Below, in pieces: positions 1 through 7,737 of a DNA stretch of 21,595 nt. The translations under genes and the position numbers were made by a program. This DNA is from Nitrospinota bacterium (GTDB lineage: Bacteria; JADFOP01). Below the pieces are notes generated by a model. It saw only the letters and a program-made list of their open reading frames with translations, searched no databases and was not told the origin of the DNA. Every line of letters starts with the position of its first letter. Positions within the stretch are counted from its first letter, which is position 1. The stretch lies in the NCBI GenBank assembly GCA_022562795.1, contig JADFOP010000039.1, positions 1 through 21,595 of the forward strand, written 5' to 3'.

Positions 1-43
1 CCTTTCCTTGAGTTTTTGCGAGACGGACCGGCGAGCTGTTCAC

Positions 44-80
44 AAAAAAACCGCACGGCGTACAACAGACGCCTGTGCGG
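44..80 (-). terminator. Intrinsic terminator ending the grpE-fmdB-dnaJ-DUF1844 run
   Basis: Read on the minus strand, 80 to 51 forms a hairpin: CCGCAC pairs with GTGCGG and GGCGT with ACGCC, leaving one bulged base and a short loop. Seven T residues (44-50) follow directly. Stem plus U-tract is the standard Rho-independent layout. It lies about 180 bp past the DUF1844 stop, so the transcript would have a long structured 3' end. Confidence 0.8.
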
Positions 81-86
81 TGGCCT

Positions 87-108
87 GTCGTTCTTGCGTC
101 GTTCTTGC
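87..108. repeat. Perfect 11-bp tandem duplication
   Basis: GTCGTTCTTGC at 87-97 is repeated exactly at 98-108. It lies between the terminator hairpin and the second 3' hairpin of the DUF1844 transcript. No function is evident; it may be a replication-slippage duplication. Confidence 0.7.
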
Positions 109-198
109 CTAGTCTATCTCTTGCTCTCCAAACAATAGGACAAATGGCGGAAGAAAGCAAGGCTTGTTTTTGGGTCTTAGCTGATAATATTTTCCCAG

Positions 199-240
199 GT
201 AATCTTAACTCTGGCCATCCAACCGAAAAGTTAAGATTAC
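199..240. other. Perfect 12-bp inverted repeat in the 3' region of DUF1844
   Basis: GTAATCTTAACT (199-210) is perfectly complementary to AGTTAAGATTAC (229-240), with an 18-nt spacer. No T-tract follows on the minus strand, so it is not a typical terminator. It could be an RNA stem in the long 3' untranslated region or a protein-binding palindrome. Confidence 0.6.
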
Positions 241-250
241 AACAGTTATT

Positions 251-278
251 GCCCCTGGCGCCTACGATGCGCCGGGGC
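251..278 (-). other. Strong GC hairpin spanning the DUF1844 stop codon
   Basis: On the minus strand, GCCCC-GGCGC (278-269) pairs with GCGCC-A-GGGGC (261-251). This gives ten base pairs, one bulged base and a 7-nt loop that contains the TAG stop at 264-262. There is no U-tract, so it is more likely a 3'-end stabiliser or part of a structured 3' UTR than a terminator by itself. Confidence 0.6.
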
Positions 279-741
279 CGGTGGCCTGGACGTAGCGCAT
301 CCGGAGGTCGTAGAGGAGGCTTTCCAGGAGCTGGCTCTCGTCGTCGTCGAGGTTGCCCTTGGTTTTGTCCTGAATGACTCCAAGGAGGTCTATGGCGTGT
401 TTGGCTCCCGGAAGGTTCTTCTCGAACTTCTCACCCGCAGCGGCGTCTGGCTGCTCGCCCATACAGAGCAAGGCCTGGGTGCCTAGGAAGACCACCAGGT
501 AGTGGAAGTCGGGTGGCGGCAGCTCCTCCTCGGGCGGAGCCTCAGCTTCGGGAGTGGCCTCAGGCTGGGGGGGAGCCTCAACCTCGGAGGGAGCCTCAGG
601 CTCAGGGGGGGTAGAGGGCGCTTCGGGCTCAGCCGGGGAGGGCTCTTGGGCCTCCTCGCGCGCCCAGTGGCGCCGGTCAGTTATTTTAAATCCTCTCTCC
701 TCCGATTCTTCGGGAGAGTCGCTTTCGCGGTCCTTTGCCAT
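262..741 (-). CDS. DUF1844 family protein with Pro/Glu-rich linker
   Basis: The 159-residue product ends in a domain that resembles DUF1844 (about residues 80-150, with YLVVFLGTQALLCMGEQP and a C-terminal ESLLYDLRMRY). The biochemical role of this family is unknown. Residues 18-29 read FKITDRRHWARE and almost match residues 28-39 of GrpE from the same run. Between motif and domain is a low-complexity linker (about 30-77) of repeated Pro, Glu and Ala, encoded by imperfect 18-bp units. The ATG at 741 follows AAGGAAG and lies 13 bp after the dnaJ stop, so it is probably co-transcribed with grpE, fmdB and dnaJ. I infer a chaperone-related role from the company and the shared motif only. No signal peptide or membrane segment is visible. 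Confidence 0.85.
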   Translation of the reverse strand: MAKDRESDSPEESEERGFKITDRRHWAREEAQEPSPAEPEAPSTPPEPEAPSEVEAPPQPEATPEAEAPPEEELPPPDFHYLVVFLGTQALLCMGEQPDAAAGEKFEKNLPGAKHAIDLLGVIQDKTKGNLDDDESQLLESLLYDLRMRYVQATGPGAS

Positions 742-754
742 CTACGCTTCCTTT

Positions 755-1876
755 CTAGAGGGAGTCCTTAAACCGGTCAAATAAGCCCTTGGACTTTGGC
801 TTCACATCGCTGTCACTGAGTTTAGCGAACTGCCTGAGAAGGTCCTCCCGCTCGGGGGTTAAGTCGCTCGGGGTCTCGACGTGGATCTGTATATGCAGGT
901 CGCCCCTGCGACGGTTGCGGAGGCTGACCGCACCTGCTCTTGGTATAGTGAGGACCTTGCCGCTTTGGATTCCACGGGGGATTTTTAACTTTTCCGTGCT
1001 GTTGAGCGTCGGCACCTCGATTTCCGCCCCAAGCGCCGCCTGAGGAAAGGAGATGGGGACGATACAGTGGAAATCATCACCGTGGCGTTCGAAAAAGGGG
1101 TGAGGCTGGACCTGGAGCACCACGTAGAGGTCGCCGGGCGGACCGCTCCCCGCCCCAGGCTCCCCCTCCCCCGAGAGACGAAGCCGCGAGCCGCTTTCAA
1201 CTCCCCCCGGCACCTGGACGGTGAGCGTCTTCTCCTCTGTGGTGCGACCCTCACCACGACAGGCTGGGCAAGGATGGTGGATGACCCTGCCGGCGCCCTG
1301 GCACTGAGGGCAGGTCGTAGAGAGGCTTACGAAGCCCTGGCTCCGTGTAACGGCGCCTCTCCCCCCGCAGGTCGAGCAGGTGTCGGGATAGGTGCCAGGC
1401 GCACAGCGGTTGCCGCCGCAAGCCGAGCATACACCGGCTCGCTCGAAGGTGATGACCTTCTCCGTGCCCAGGGCGGCTTCCTCGAAGGCAATTTCCATGT
1501 CGTAGCGGAGGTCGGCACCCCGATCGACGCCCGCCCGGCGACGGGTCCCAAAGCCGCCAAAGGTGCCGGCTCCGAAGAGGTCCTCAAAGATGTCGCCGAA
1601 GTGGGATAGGATATCTTCGAAGCCCGTAAAGCCCGTAAACCCGCTTTGCTGGAGCCCGTCGTGACCGAAGCGGTCGTACAGGGCCCGCTTTTCATTGTCG
1701 TGTAGGACCTCGTAGGCCTCTGAAGCCTCCTTAAAGTGCTCCTCGGCTTCTTTATCGCCCGGGTTGCGGTCGGGATGGTACTTCAGGGCCTGCTGTCGGT
1801 AGGCCTTCTTAATATCCTGCTCAGACGCATCCCGGCGGACGCCTAAAATCTCATAGTAATCCCGCTTCGATATCAT
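755..1876 (-). CDS. dnaJ: Chaperone protein DnaJ (Hsp40, canonical type I)
   Basis: This 373-residue J-protein delivers unfolded clients to DnaK and stimulates its ATPase. The J domain is residues 5-70 with HPD at 34-36. A Gly/Phe-rich linker spans 72-118. The cysteine-rich region (150-210) has four CxxC pairs: C150/C153, C167/C170, C189/C192 and C203/C206, enough for two zinc ions. The first pair reads CSACGGNR and lacks the last glycine of the usual CxxCxGxG. Two C-terminal beta domains follow. Length and domain order match ordinary DnaJ. The ATG at 1876 lies 3 bp after the fmdB stop and is preceded by a GGA-containing site. It is the second and more complete of two J-proteins here, grouped with grpE rather than dnaK. 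Confidence 0.97.
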   Translation of the reverse strand: MISKRDYYEILGVRRDASEQDIKKAYRQQALKYHPDRNPGDKEAEEHFKEASEAYEVLHDNEKRALYDRFGHDGLQQSGFTGFTGFEDILSHFGDIFEDLFGAGTFGGFGTRRRAGVDRGADLRYDMEIAFEEAALGTEKVITFERAGVCSACGGNRCAPGTYPDTCSTCGGRGAVTRSQGFVSLSTTCPQCQGAGRVIHHPCPACRGEGRTTEEKTLTVQVPGGVESGSRLRLSGEGEPGAGSGPPGDLYVVLQVQPHPFFERHGDDFHCIVPISFPQAALGAEIEVPTLNSTEKLKIPRGIQSGKVLTIPRAGAVSLRNRRRGDLHIQIHVETPSDLTPEREDLLRQFAKLSDSDVKPKSKGLFDRFKDSL

Positions 1877-1879
1877 CCG

Positions 1880-2152
1880 TTAGTCCTCAGCCGAGGAGCT
1901 CCCAGAAGGTGCGTCGGAGGAGGGGGGCGCATCCTCGCCTCCGCCTTTTTCTGCTTTCATCGCGGCTTTTCGGGAAGCCGAAGGGTAATCGTTGACGTAG
2001 AATCCCTCGCCCTTAAGAATGAATCCCACAGGGGAGAGAATCCGAGGGGCCCGACTGCCGCAGGTGGGGCACGCGCGGCTCTTAGGGCTTTTTCCTCGCT
2101 CGAGCTTTTCGAAGCGATGTCCCTGGGAACACTCGTACTCAAATATCGGCAT
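1880..2152 (-). CDS. FmdB-type putative regulatory zinc-ribbon protein
   Basis: This 90-residue protein begins MPIFEYEC and matches the small FmdB/CxxC zinc-ribbon family, whose name comes from a proposed regulator of formamidase and whose general role is unclear. The family signature GFILKGEGFYVNDYPS is at about 43-58. The second metal pair CPTCG is intact (C28, C31). The first knuckle reads CSQGH, with one Cys (C8) and His12 where many members have CxxCGH, so His may be a ligand. The last 25 residues are Ser, Pro and acidic, and probably disordered. I chose the ATG at 2152 because it fits the family start, follows GGAG, and lies 7 bp after the grpE stop; the frame stays open further upstream but would overlap grpE. 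Its place between grpE and dnaJ suggests a link to proteostasis. Confidence 0.88.
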   Translation of the reverse strand: MPIFEYECSQGHRFEKLERGKSPKSRACPTCGSRAPRILSPVGFILKGEGFYVNDYPSASRKAAMKAEKGGGEDAPPSSDAPSGSSSAED

Positions 2153-2159
2153 TGATCTC

Positions 2160-2825
2160 CTAGTCTCCTTTAGGGGAACCGGCAGCGTATCGGCCCACCC
2201 GGACCTGAGCAGCCCTAAGCAGGTGGTCTCTGTAGAGGTAGCCGGGGCAGAGCTCCTCGACCACCTTGTTATCTTGGTCCGCAGCCTCCACCGCCACCAC
2301 ATCCATGGCTTCGTGGATCGCCGGATCGAACGGCTCTCCAACCGAGGCAATCCGCTCGATGCCTTCTGATTGAAGCCTCTGGAGAAAGAGGTCCCGCACC
2401 ATAATGATGCCCTTGAGGAGCCCTTCGTAGTCCTGGTGATTTTCACCAGTGGCAAGAGCCCGCTCCATGTTATCGAGGACGGGCAGGAGCCCCGCGAAGA
2501 ACTCCTGCTTGTCGCGCTCCAGCCGCCGCTCCATATCCTGGGCCAGACGAGCGCGGGCCGCCTCCATCTCCTCCTTCACCTTCTTATAGGAGGCGATGTA
2601 TTCTCTCAGGGTCGCGTCTTTCTCCTCGGCTTCTGCCTTGAGCTCTTCCACGTAGGTGGGCAGCCGCTCCTTAGGCTCGGTAGGCTCGGCGAGCTCATCG
2701 CCTCGCTGGCGGCGGGCCCAGTGGCGCCGGTCCGAAACGGTGAAGGACTTATCCTCTTCGCGTTGCGCGATTTCGGCCTGGGCCTCCTCCTCGGCCTTCT
2801 GCTTGGAATCCCCTGGCGGGCCCAT
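2160..2825 (-). CDS. grpE: GrpE nucleotide-exchange factor for DnaK
   Basis: This 221-residue protein fits GrpE, which releases ADP from DnaK and so drives client release. A charged, probably disordered N-terminus (1-50) leads into a long coiled coil (about 55-110), the four-helix region around LLPVLDNMERAL (113-124), and a C-terminal beta domain with HEAMDVV and the closing VGRY motif. Unusually, the tail carries FTVSDRRHWARR at 28-39, nearly the same as the N-terminus of the DUF1844 protein in this run; the match includes 17 identical bases (2716-2732 and 662-678). The ATG at 2825 is preceded by AAGGAAAG. grpE lies 27 bp after htpX and upstream of fmdB and dnaJ, not next to dnaK. Confidence 0.96.
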   Translation of the reverse strand: MGPPGDSKQKAEEEAQAEIAQREEDKSFTVSDRRHWARRQRGDELAEPTEPKERLPTYVEELKAEAEEKDATLREYIASYKKVKEEMEAARARLAQDMERRLERDKQEFFAGLLPVLDNMERALATGENHQDYEGLLKGIIMVRDLFLQRLQSEGIERIASVGEPFDPAIHEAMDVVAVEAADQDNKVVEELCPGYLYRDHLLRAAQVRVGRYAAGSPKGD

Positions 2826-2852
2826 CGTACGCTCTCTTTCCTTCAGAGGTTG

Positions 2853-3719
2853 TTACCCTCTGGTTAATTCCATCAGCCGCTTGATGCGTTCCTCAACTGG
2901 AGGGTGGGTGCTGAAGAACCTCAGCATTGACCGGCCCCTGCTCCTGCTAAGGGGCTTGACTATAAAGAGGTGAGCGGTGGCCGGATTTCCGCCCTCGAGC
3001 GGCACCCTGCGGGATGCGTGGTCCAGCTTCTCGAGCGCCCGGGCGAGCCCCTTGGGGTTACCGGCTATCCAAGCCCCTGTGGCATCGGCCTGGTATTCCC
3101 GCGAGCGGCTAATGGTCATCTGAATCAGGAGGGCCGCTATGGGCGCCAAGATCGCCAAGACGATAAGGCCTATAGCTCCGCCGGGGGAGTCGTCATCGCC
3201 GGCAACGCCCCCGAAAAAGAACATGCTGAACATTAGCCATCGGGCCACCATCATGATAACGCCTGCGAGGGTCGCCGCGATAGTGCTGATTAGGATATCA
3301 CGGTTTCGGATGTGGCCGAGCTCGTGGGCGATCACGCCCTCTAGCTCCTCCTGGTCCATGAGTTCCAACAGCCCTTCGGTTACTGCGACCGCCGAGTTTT
3401 CCGGGTTGCGCCCGGTGGCGAAGGCGTTCGGGGTAGGCTGGGGGATGACGTAGACCTTCGGCATGGGAAGCTCCGCCCGCTGGGTGAGCCTTCTAACGGT
3501 GCCGAACAGGCTCGGGGCCTCGGCCTCGGAGACCTCCCGGGCCTTGTACATTCTAAGCACAATCTTGTCCGAGTACCAGTAGGCTCCGACGTTCATTACG
3601 ACTGCGAAGATGAAGGCGAAGATGAGACCCCCGCGCCCTCCCAGCCAATCGCCGATGAGCAGCACCAGGCCGGTCAGGGCCGCCAGGAGAAAGCCGGTCT
3701 TCAATGTGTTCCAGTTCAT
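2853..3719 (-). CDS. htpX: HtpX-type membrane zinc metalloprotease (M48B)
   Basis: HtpX proteases take part in quality control by cutting misfolded inner-membrane proteins. The 288-residue product has two N-terminal membrane segments (about 9-24 and 31-48), the zinc motif HELGH at 132-136, two further hydrophobic segments (about 143-170 and 181-203), and SREYQADA at 205-212, whose Glu208 would be the third zinc ligand. The conserved [10 protein letters not shown] (95-104) is also present. Length is normal for the family. The ATG at 3719 is preceded by AAGGAAG, and AAGGAG lies further upstream. Upstream is the first repeat array (3763-3853); downstream, grpE follows after 27 bp. Its place inside a dnaK/dnaJ/grpE block fits a heat- or envelope-stress role; I saw no convincing promoter of its own. 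Confidence 0.95.
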   Translation of the reverse strand: MNWNTLKTGFLLAALTGLVLLIGDWLGGRGGLIFAFIFAVVMNVGAYWYSDKIVLRMYKAREVSEAEAPSLFGTVRRLTQRAELPMPKVYVIPQPTPNAFATGRNPENSAVAVTEGLLELMDQEELEGVIAHELGHIRNRDILISTIAATLAGVIMMVARWLMFSMFFFGGVAGDDDSPGGAIGLIVLAILAPIAALLIQMTISRSREYQADATGAWIAGNPKGLARALEKLDHASRRVPLEGGNPATAHLFIVKPLSRSRGRSMLRFFSTHPPVEERIKRLMELTRG

Positions 3720-3762
3720 CTTCCTTTACACTCCTTCCCTTTTCCAGGGATATCCACTATCT

Positions 3763-3853
3763 GCGATTTTCCGCTAATTTCCATTTTCCGCGATTTTCCG
3801 CGATTTTCCGAATAAGTCAATTTCCGCGATTTTCCGAAAATTTCCAATTTCCG
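3763..3853. repeat. Array of ten-base GATTTTCCGC-like units, copy 1
   Basis: Nine short units ending in TTTCC or TTTTCC fill the gap between the DnaJ-like gene and htpX. The CC dinucleotides fall at 3771, 3781, 3788, 3798, 3808, 3824, 3834, 3844 and 3851, so the intervals are 10, 7, 10, 10, 16, 10, 10 and 7. The core 10-10-16-10-10 is identical to a second array at 20341-20430 in the opposite orientation. Both contain TTTCCGAATAAG. T-runs repeating about once per helical turn suggest intrinsic DNA curvature. I do not recognise a named repeat family. No frame through it looks like a gene. Confidence 0.8.
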
Positions 3854-3859
3854 AATATA

Positions 3860-4870
3860 TCATTTTTCGCGGGGTTTGTAGGCGGTCCGCTCTTCAAACT
3901 CCCTTATTAGCTCCTGGGAGCGCTCGTCTAGGTCCTTGGGCATCGTCACGTGGACTGTGACGTACTGGTCGCCGCGTCCGGAGCCCTTGAGCTTCTTGAT
4001 GCCTTTGCCGCGGAGGCGGAACTTTTGGCCCCCCTGAGTCCCAGGCGGTACGGTCATCGTGGTTGGGGCGTCAATCGTCGGCAGGGTGACCTTCGCTCCA
4101 GCGACCGCCTCTCCGACGGTAATGGGGACTGTCGTAAAGACATCCACACCCTGGCGGGCGAAGACCGGGTCGGGACGGACCTGCGTGATGATGAAGAGAT
4201 CGCCCGGCGGCCCGCCGTTGAGGCCAGGCTCGCCCTTGCCCCTGAGGCGAATCCTGCTTCCCGTGTCCACTCCTGCGGGTATCTTGACATTAAGGCGTTG
4301 GGTCTCTTTCGTCCGCCCGCGGCCGTAACAGACTCCGCAGAGTCCGCCGCCGCTCCGACCGCTGCCTCCGCACGAGCCACAGAGGCTCTCCTTCTCAAGG
4401 TTGAGGAGCCTAGTGGCGCCGTGGGCGGCCTCCAAGAAATCAATCTCCAAGTTGTATGTGACGTCCGTTCCCTGCCTGGGAGCATGTGCCTGCGAGGAGA
4501 TCCCCCCCCCGAAGGGCCCGCCGAAAAGGTCCTCCAGGCCACCGAATCCGCCCCGGCCGGAGCGCCCAAAGGGATCGAAGCCGAAACTGAAACCCCTCTC
4601 CTGAGCCACCCGCTCCCAGAAGGAAGAGAAGTCGAAGCCTTCGCCAAAGGCCTGGTGGCCCATTTGATCGTAGCGCTTGCGGGACTCGGGGTCGATGAGC
4701 ACATGATAGGCCTCCGAGATATCCTTAAACCGCTCCTCGGCTTCATTGTCTCCGGGGTTGACGTCCGGGTGGTACTTGCGGGCGAGCTTGCGGTACGTCT
4801 TCTTTATCTCCTCTGGGGAGGCGTTTTGCTTAAGCCCCAGGGTCTCGTAGTAGTTTTTAGCCTTATGCAT
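3860..4870 (-). CDS. DnaJ-like co-chaperone with a halved zinc region
   Basis: This 336-residue J-protein has a J domain at 5-70 (HPD at 34-36), a Gly/Phe-rich segment (about 75-125) and the two DnaJ C-terminal beta domains. The cysteine-rich region is short: only C164/C167 (CGSCGGSG) and C178/C181 (CGVCYGRG), two of the four CxxCxGxG repeats, enough for one zinc ion. It is thus intermediate between type I DnaJ and zinc-free CbpA. It starts 28 bp after the dnaK stop and surely shares the dnaK transcript, so it is probably the main DnaK partner under the heat-type promoter. Its Shine-Dalgarno site lies in a hairpin (4879-4892). A run of nine C on the plus strand (4502-4510) encodes glycines in the linker and could be slippage-prone. 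Confidence 0.94.
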   Translation of the reverse strand: MHKAKNYYETLGLKQNASPEEIKKTYRKLARKYHPDVNPGDNEAEERFKDISEAYHVLIDPESRKRYDQMGHQAFGEGFDFSSFWERVAQERGFSFGFDPFGRSGRGGFGGLEDLFGGPFGGGISSQAHAPRQGTDVTYNLEIDFLEAAHGATRLLNLEKESLCGSCGGSGRSGGGLCGVCYGRGRTKETQRLNVKIPAGVDTGSRIRLRGKGEPGLNGGPPGDLFIITQVRPDPVFARQGVDVFTTVPITVGEAVAGAKVTLPTIDAPTTMTVPPGTQGGQKFRLRGKGIKKLKGSGRGDQYVTVHVTMPKDLDERSQELIREFEERTAYKPREK

Positions 4871-4878
4871 TGCCGCTC

Positions 4879-4892
4879 ACCCCCTCGGGGGT
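4879..4892 (-). promoter_or_regulatory. Hairpin covering the Shine-Dalgarno of the DnaJ-like gene
   Basis: The minus strand reads ACCCCC-GA-GGGGGT, a perfect inverted repeat that can form a short GC hairpin with a 4-nt loop. The 3' arm GGGGGTGA is the best Shine-Dalgarno candidate for the ATG at 4870, six bases on. The stem would hide it, so DnaJ-like translation may depend on melting or on ribosomes arriving from dnaK. Confidence 0.5.
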
Positions 4893-4898
4893 TTCTTT

Positions 4899-6797
<1,899 letters not shown>

Positions 6798-6859
6798 GGG
6801 GCGGTTCCTCCTTCATCCTTGAATATGTGCTTTTACTCCCAAGTTATGAGTTCTAATGT

Positions 6860-6888
6860 AATATAATAATTGAGTTTTAACATGTCAA
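6860..6888 (-). promoter_or_regulatory. sigma70-type promoter of dnaK
   Basis: On the minus strand TTGACA (6888-6883) is followed by 17 bases and TATATT (6865-6860), about 63 bp before the dnaK ATG. Near the -10 box the plus strand has GAGTTCTAA (6848-6856) and GAGTTTTAA (6872-6880), direct repeats 24 bp apart. The hsp20 promoter has the same boxes and an AGT pair with the same 24-bp spacing, which suggests a shared regulator. No full CIRCE palindrome is present. Confidence 0.75.
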
Positions 6889-7003
6889 GGAGGCCTGTCT
6901 TTTGGTAACATCTTCAAACACAATGGTTTATCATGACCTGGAAAGTCACGGGATTCCTCTAAAGATGCTCTTGCCGACCAACACCTATTGCGTTGGGCAG
7001 TGA

Positions 7004-7031
7004 GAGAGGCCCCGGTACAAGGGGCCCTCTC
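7004..7031 (-). terminator. GC hairpin after hsp20, possible weak terminator
   Basis: GAGAGGCCCC (7004-7013) pairs with GGGGCCCTCTC (7021-7031), with one bulged base and a 7-nt loop, 13 bp past the hsp20 stop. The minus-strand sequence after it is TCACTGCCC rather than a T-run, so it may slow or protect transcript ends rather than act as a full terminator. The rest of the gap down to the dnaK promoter shows nothing clear. Confidence 0.4.
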
Positions 7032-7043
7032 CCGTACGCATCT

Positions 7044-7496
7044 TCAGTTAGTCTCGATGGATACGGCCCGCCGTTTGGCCTCCGAAGCCTTAGGCAAGGT
7101 CACCTCCAGGAGACCGTTTTGAAGCCGGGCCTGGATCCCTTCGGAGTCTACTGAGCTCGGCAGGGTGAAGGAGCGCTCGAAAGCGCCGTTGAATCGCTCA
7201 ACCCTCCTGTAGCGCTCTCTCGTCTCATCGACCTCCTCCCGGCGCTCACCCTTGATGGTCAGCAGACCGTCATGGACCTCGACGGCAATATCCTCCTGGG
7301 CGAAGCCAGGGACTTCCGCCACGAGGACGAGCGCCTCGTCCGTCTCGGAGATATTGATGGGAGGCCGCGAGCGGTGCTGAGGTAACCCTCTTCCCAGCAA
7401 GCCAGGAGCGTTGCGTAGACCTTCCTCGATGAGCCGGTTTAGCGACTTGTTCACGGTTGTTAGACCCATCAAAGGCTCCCACAGTGTCAGTCTCAT
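7044..7496 (-). CDS. hsp20: Small heat-shock protein, Hsp20/alpha-crystallin family
   Basis: This 150-residue protein holds unfolded proteins without ATP until DnaK refolds them. The alpha-crystallin domain covers about 45-140, with the ADVPGF-like VAEVPGF, the region GLLTIKGERREE and the signature LQNGLLEVTLPK near its end. The short tail includes VSI, close to the oligomerising I/V-x-I motif. I chose the ATG at 7496 because a perfect AGGAGGT lies seven bases before it. An in-frame ATG at 7514 would place that Shine-Dalgarno inside the coding region and add six unlikely residues. It has its own promoter at 7551-7579. A hairpin separates it from dnaK, which has a near-identical promoter, so the two are probably co-regulated but separately transcribed. 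Confidence 0.95.
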   Translation of the reverse strand: MRLTLWEPLMGLTTVNKSLNRLIEEGLRNAPGLLGRGLPQHRSRPPINISETDEALVLVAEVPGFAQEDIAVEVHDGLLTIKGERREEVDETRERYRRVERFNGAFERSFTLPSSVDSEGIQARLQNGLLEVTLPKASEAKRRAVSIETN

Positions 7497-7550
7497 TGTT
7501 GCACCTCCTCTCATTGTATGGTGAATGTTCGCGTAATTAAGTCTAATAAT

Positions 7551-7579
7551 AATATATGATATGAGTGATATATTGTCAA
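7551..7579 (-). promoter_or_regulatory. sigma70-type promoter of hsp20
   Basis: On the minus strand TTGACA (7579-7574), a 17-base spacer and TATATT (7556-7551) lie 55 bp before the hsp20 ATG in very AT-rich DNA. Boxes and spacing are the same as for dnaK. Both spacers have ACTCA seven bases after the -35 box. A 9-bp inverted repeat, TGATATATT (7566-7574) and AATATATCA (7594-7602), overlaps the -35 side and could be an operator. Confidence 0.75.
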
Positions 7580-7737
7580 GTTATTTGTTTAGAAATATAT
7601 CATCTTTTGGATTTTCTCTATAACTAATTATGATTCAGTACCTTATCCGTTATAGAAATGAAGGTTGTGGGGTCGCAAGAAGGGTTCCGAGCCGCGTTGG
7701 CCAGCTTTTTGATAGACTACCGCCTCCATCCTCACGG

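Noticed and set aside
1-261. tRNA or small protein in the left end
   Set aside because: No cloverleaf or T-loop sequence, and the plus-strand frame at 75-377 runs opposite the DUF1844 gene.
2153-2455. Longer N-terminus for the FmdB-type gene
   Set aside because: It would overlap grpE for 294 bp, whereas MPIFEYEC is the family start and has a Shine-Dalgarno.
3763-3853. CRISPR array
   Set aside because: Units are about ten bases with no unique 30-base spacers and no cas genes nearby.
6798-6960. CIRCE operator for HrcA upstream of dnaK
   Set aside because: No TTAGCACTC-N9-GAGTGCTAA palindrome; only single arm-like words are present.
7497-7514. Upstream ATG of hsp20
   Set aside because: The AGGAGGT that serves the ATG at 7496 would be inside the coding region.
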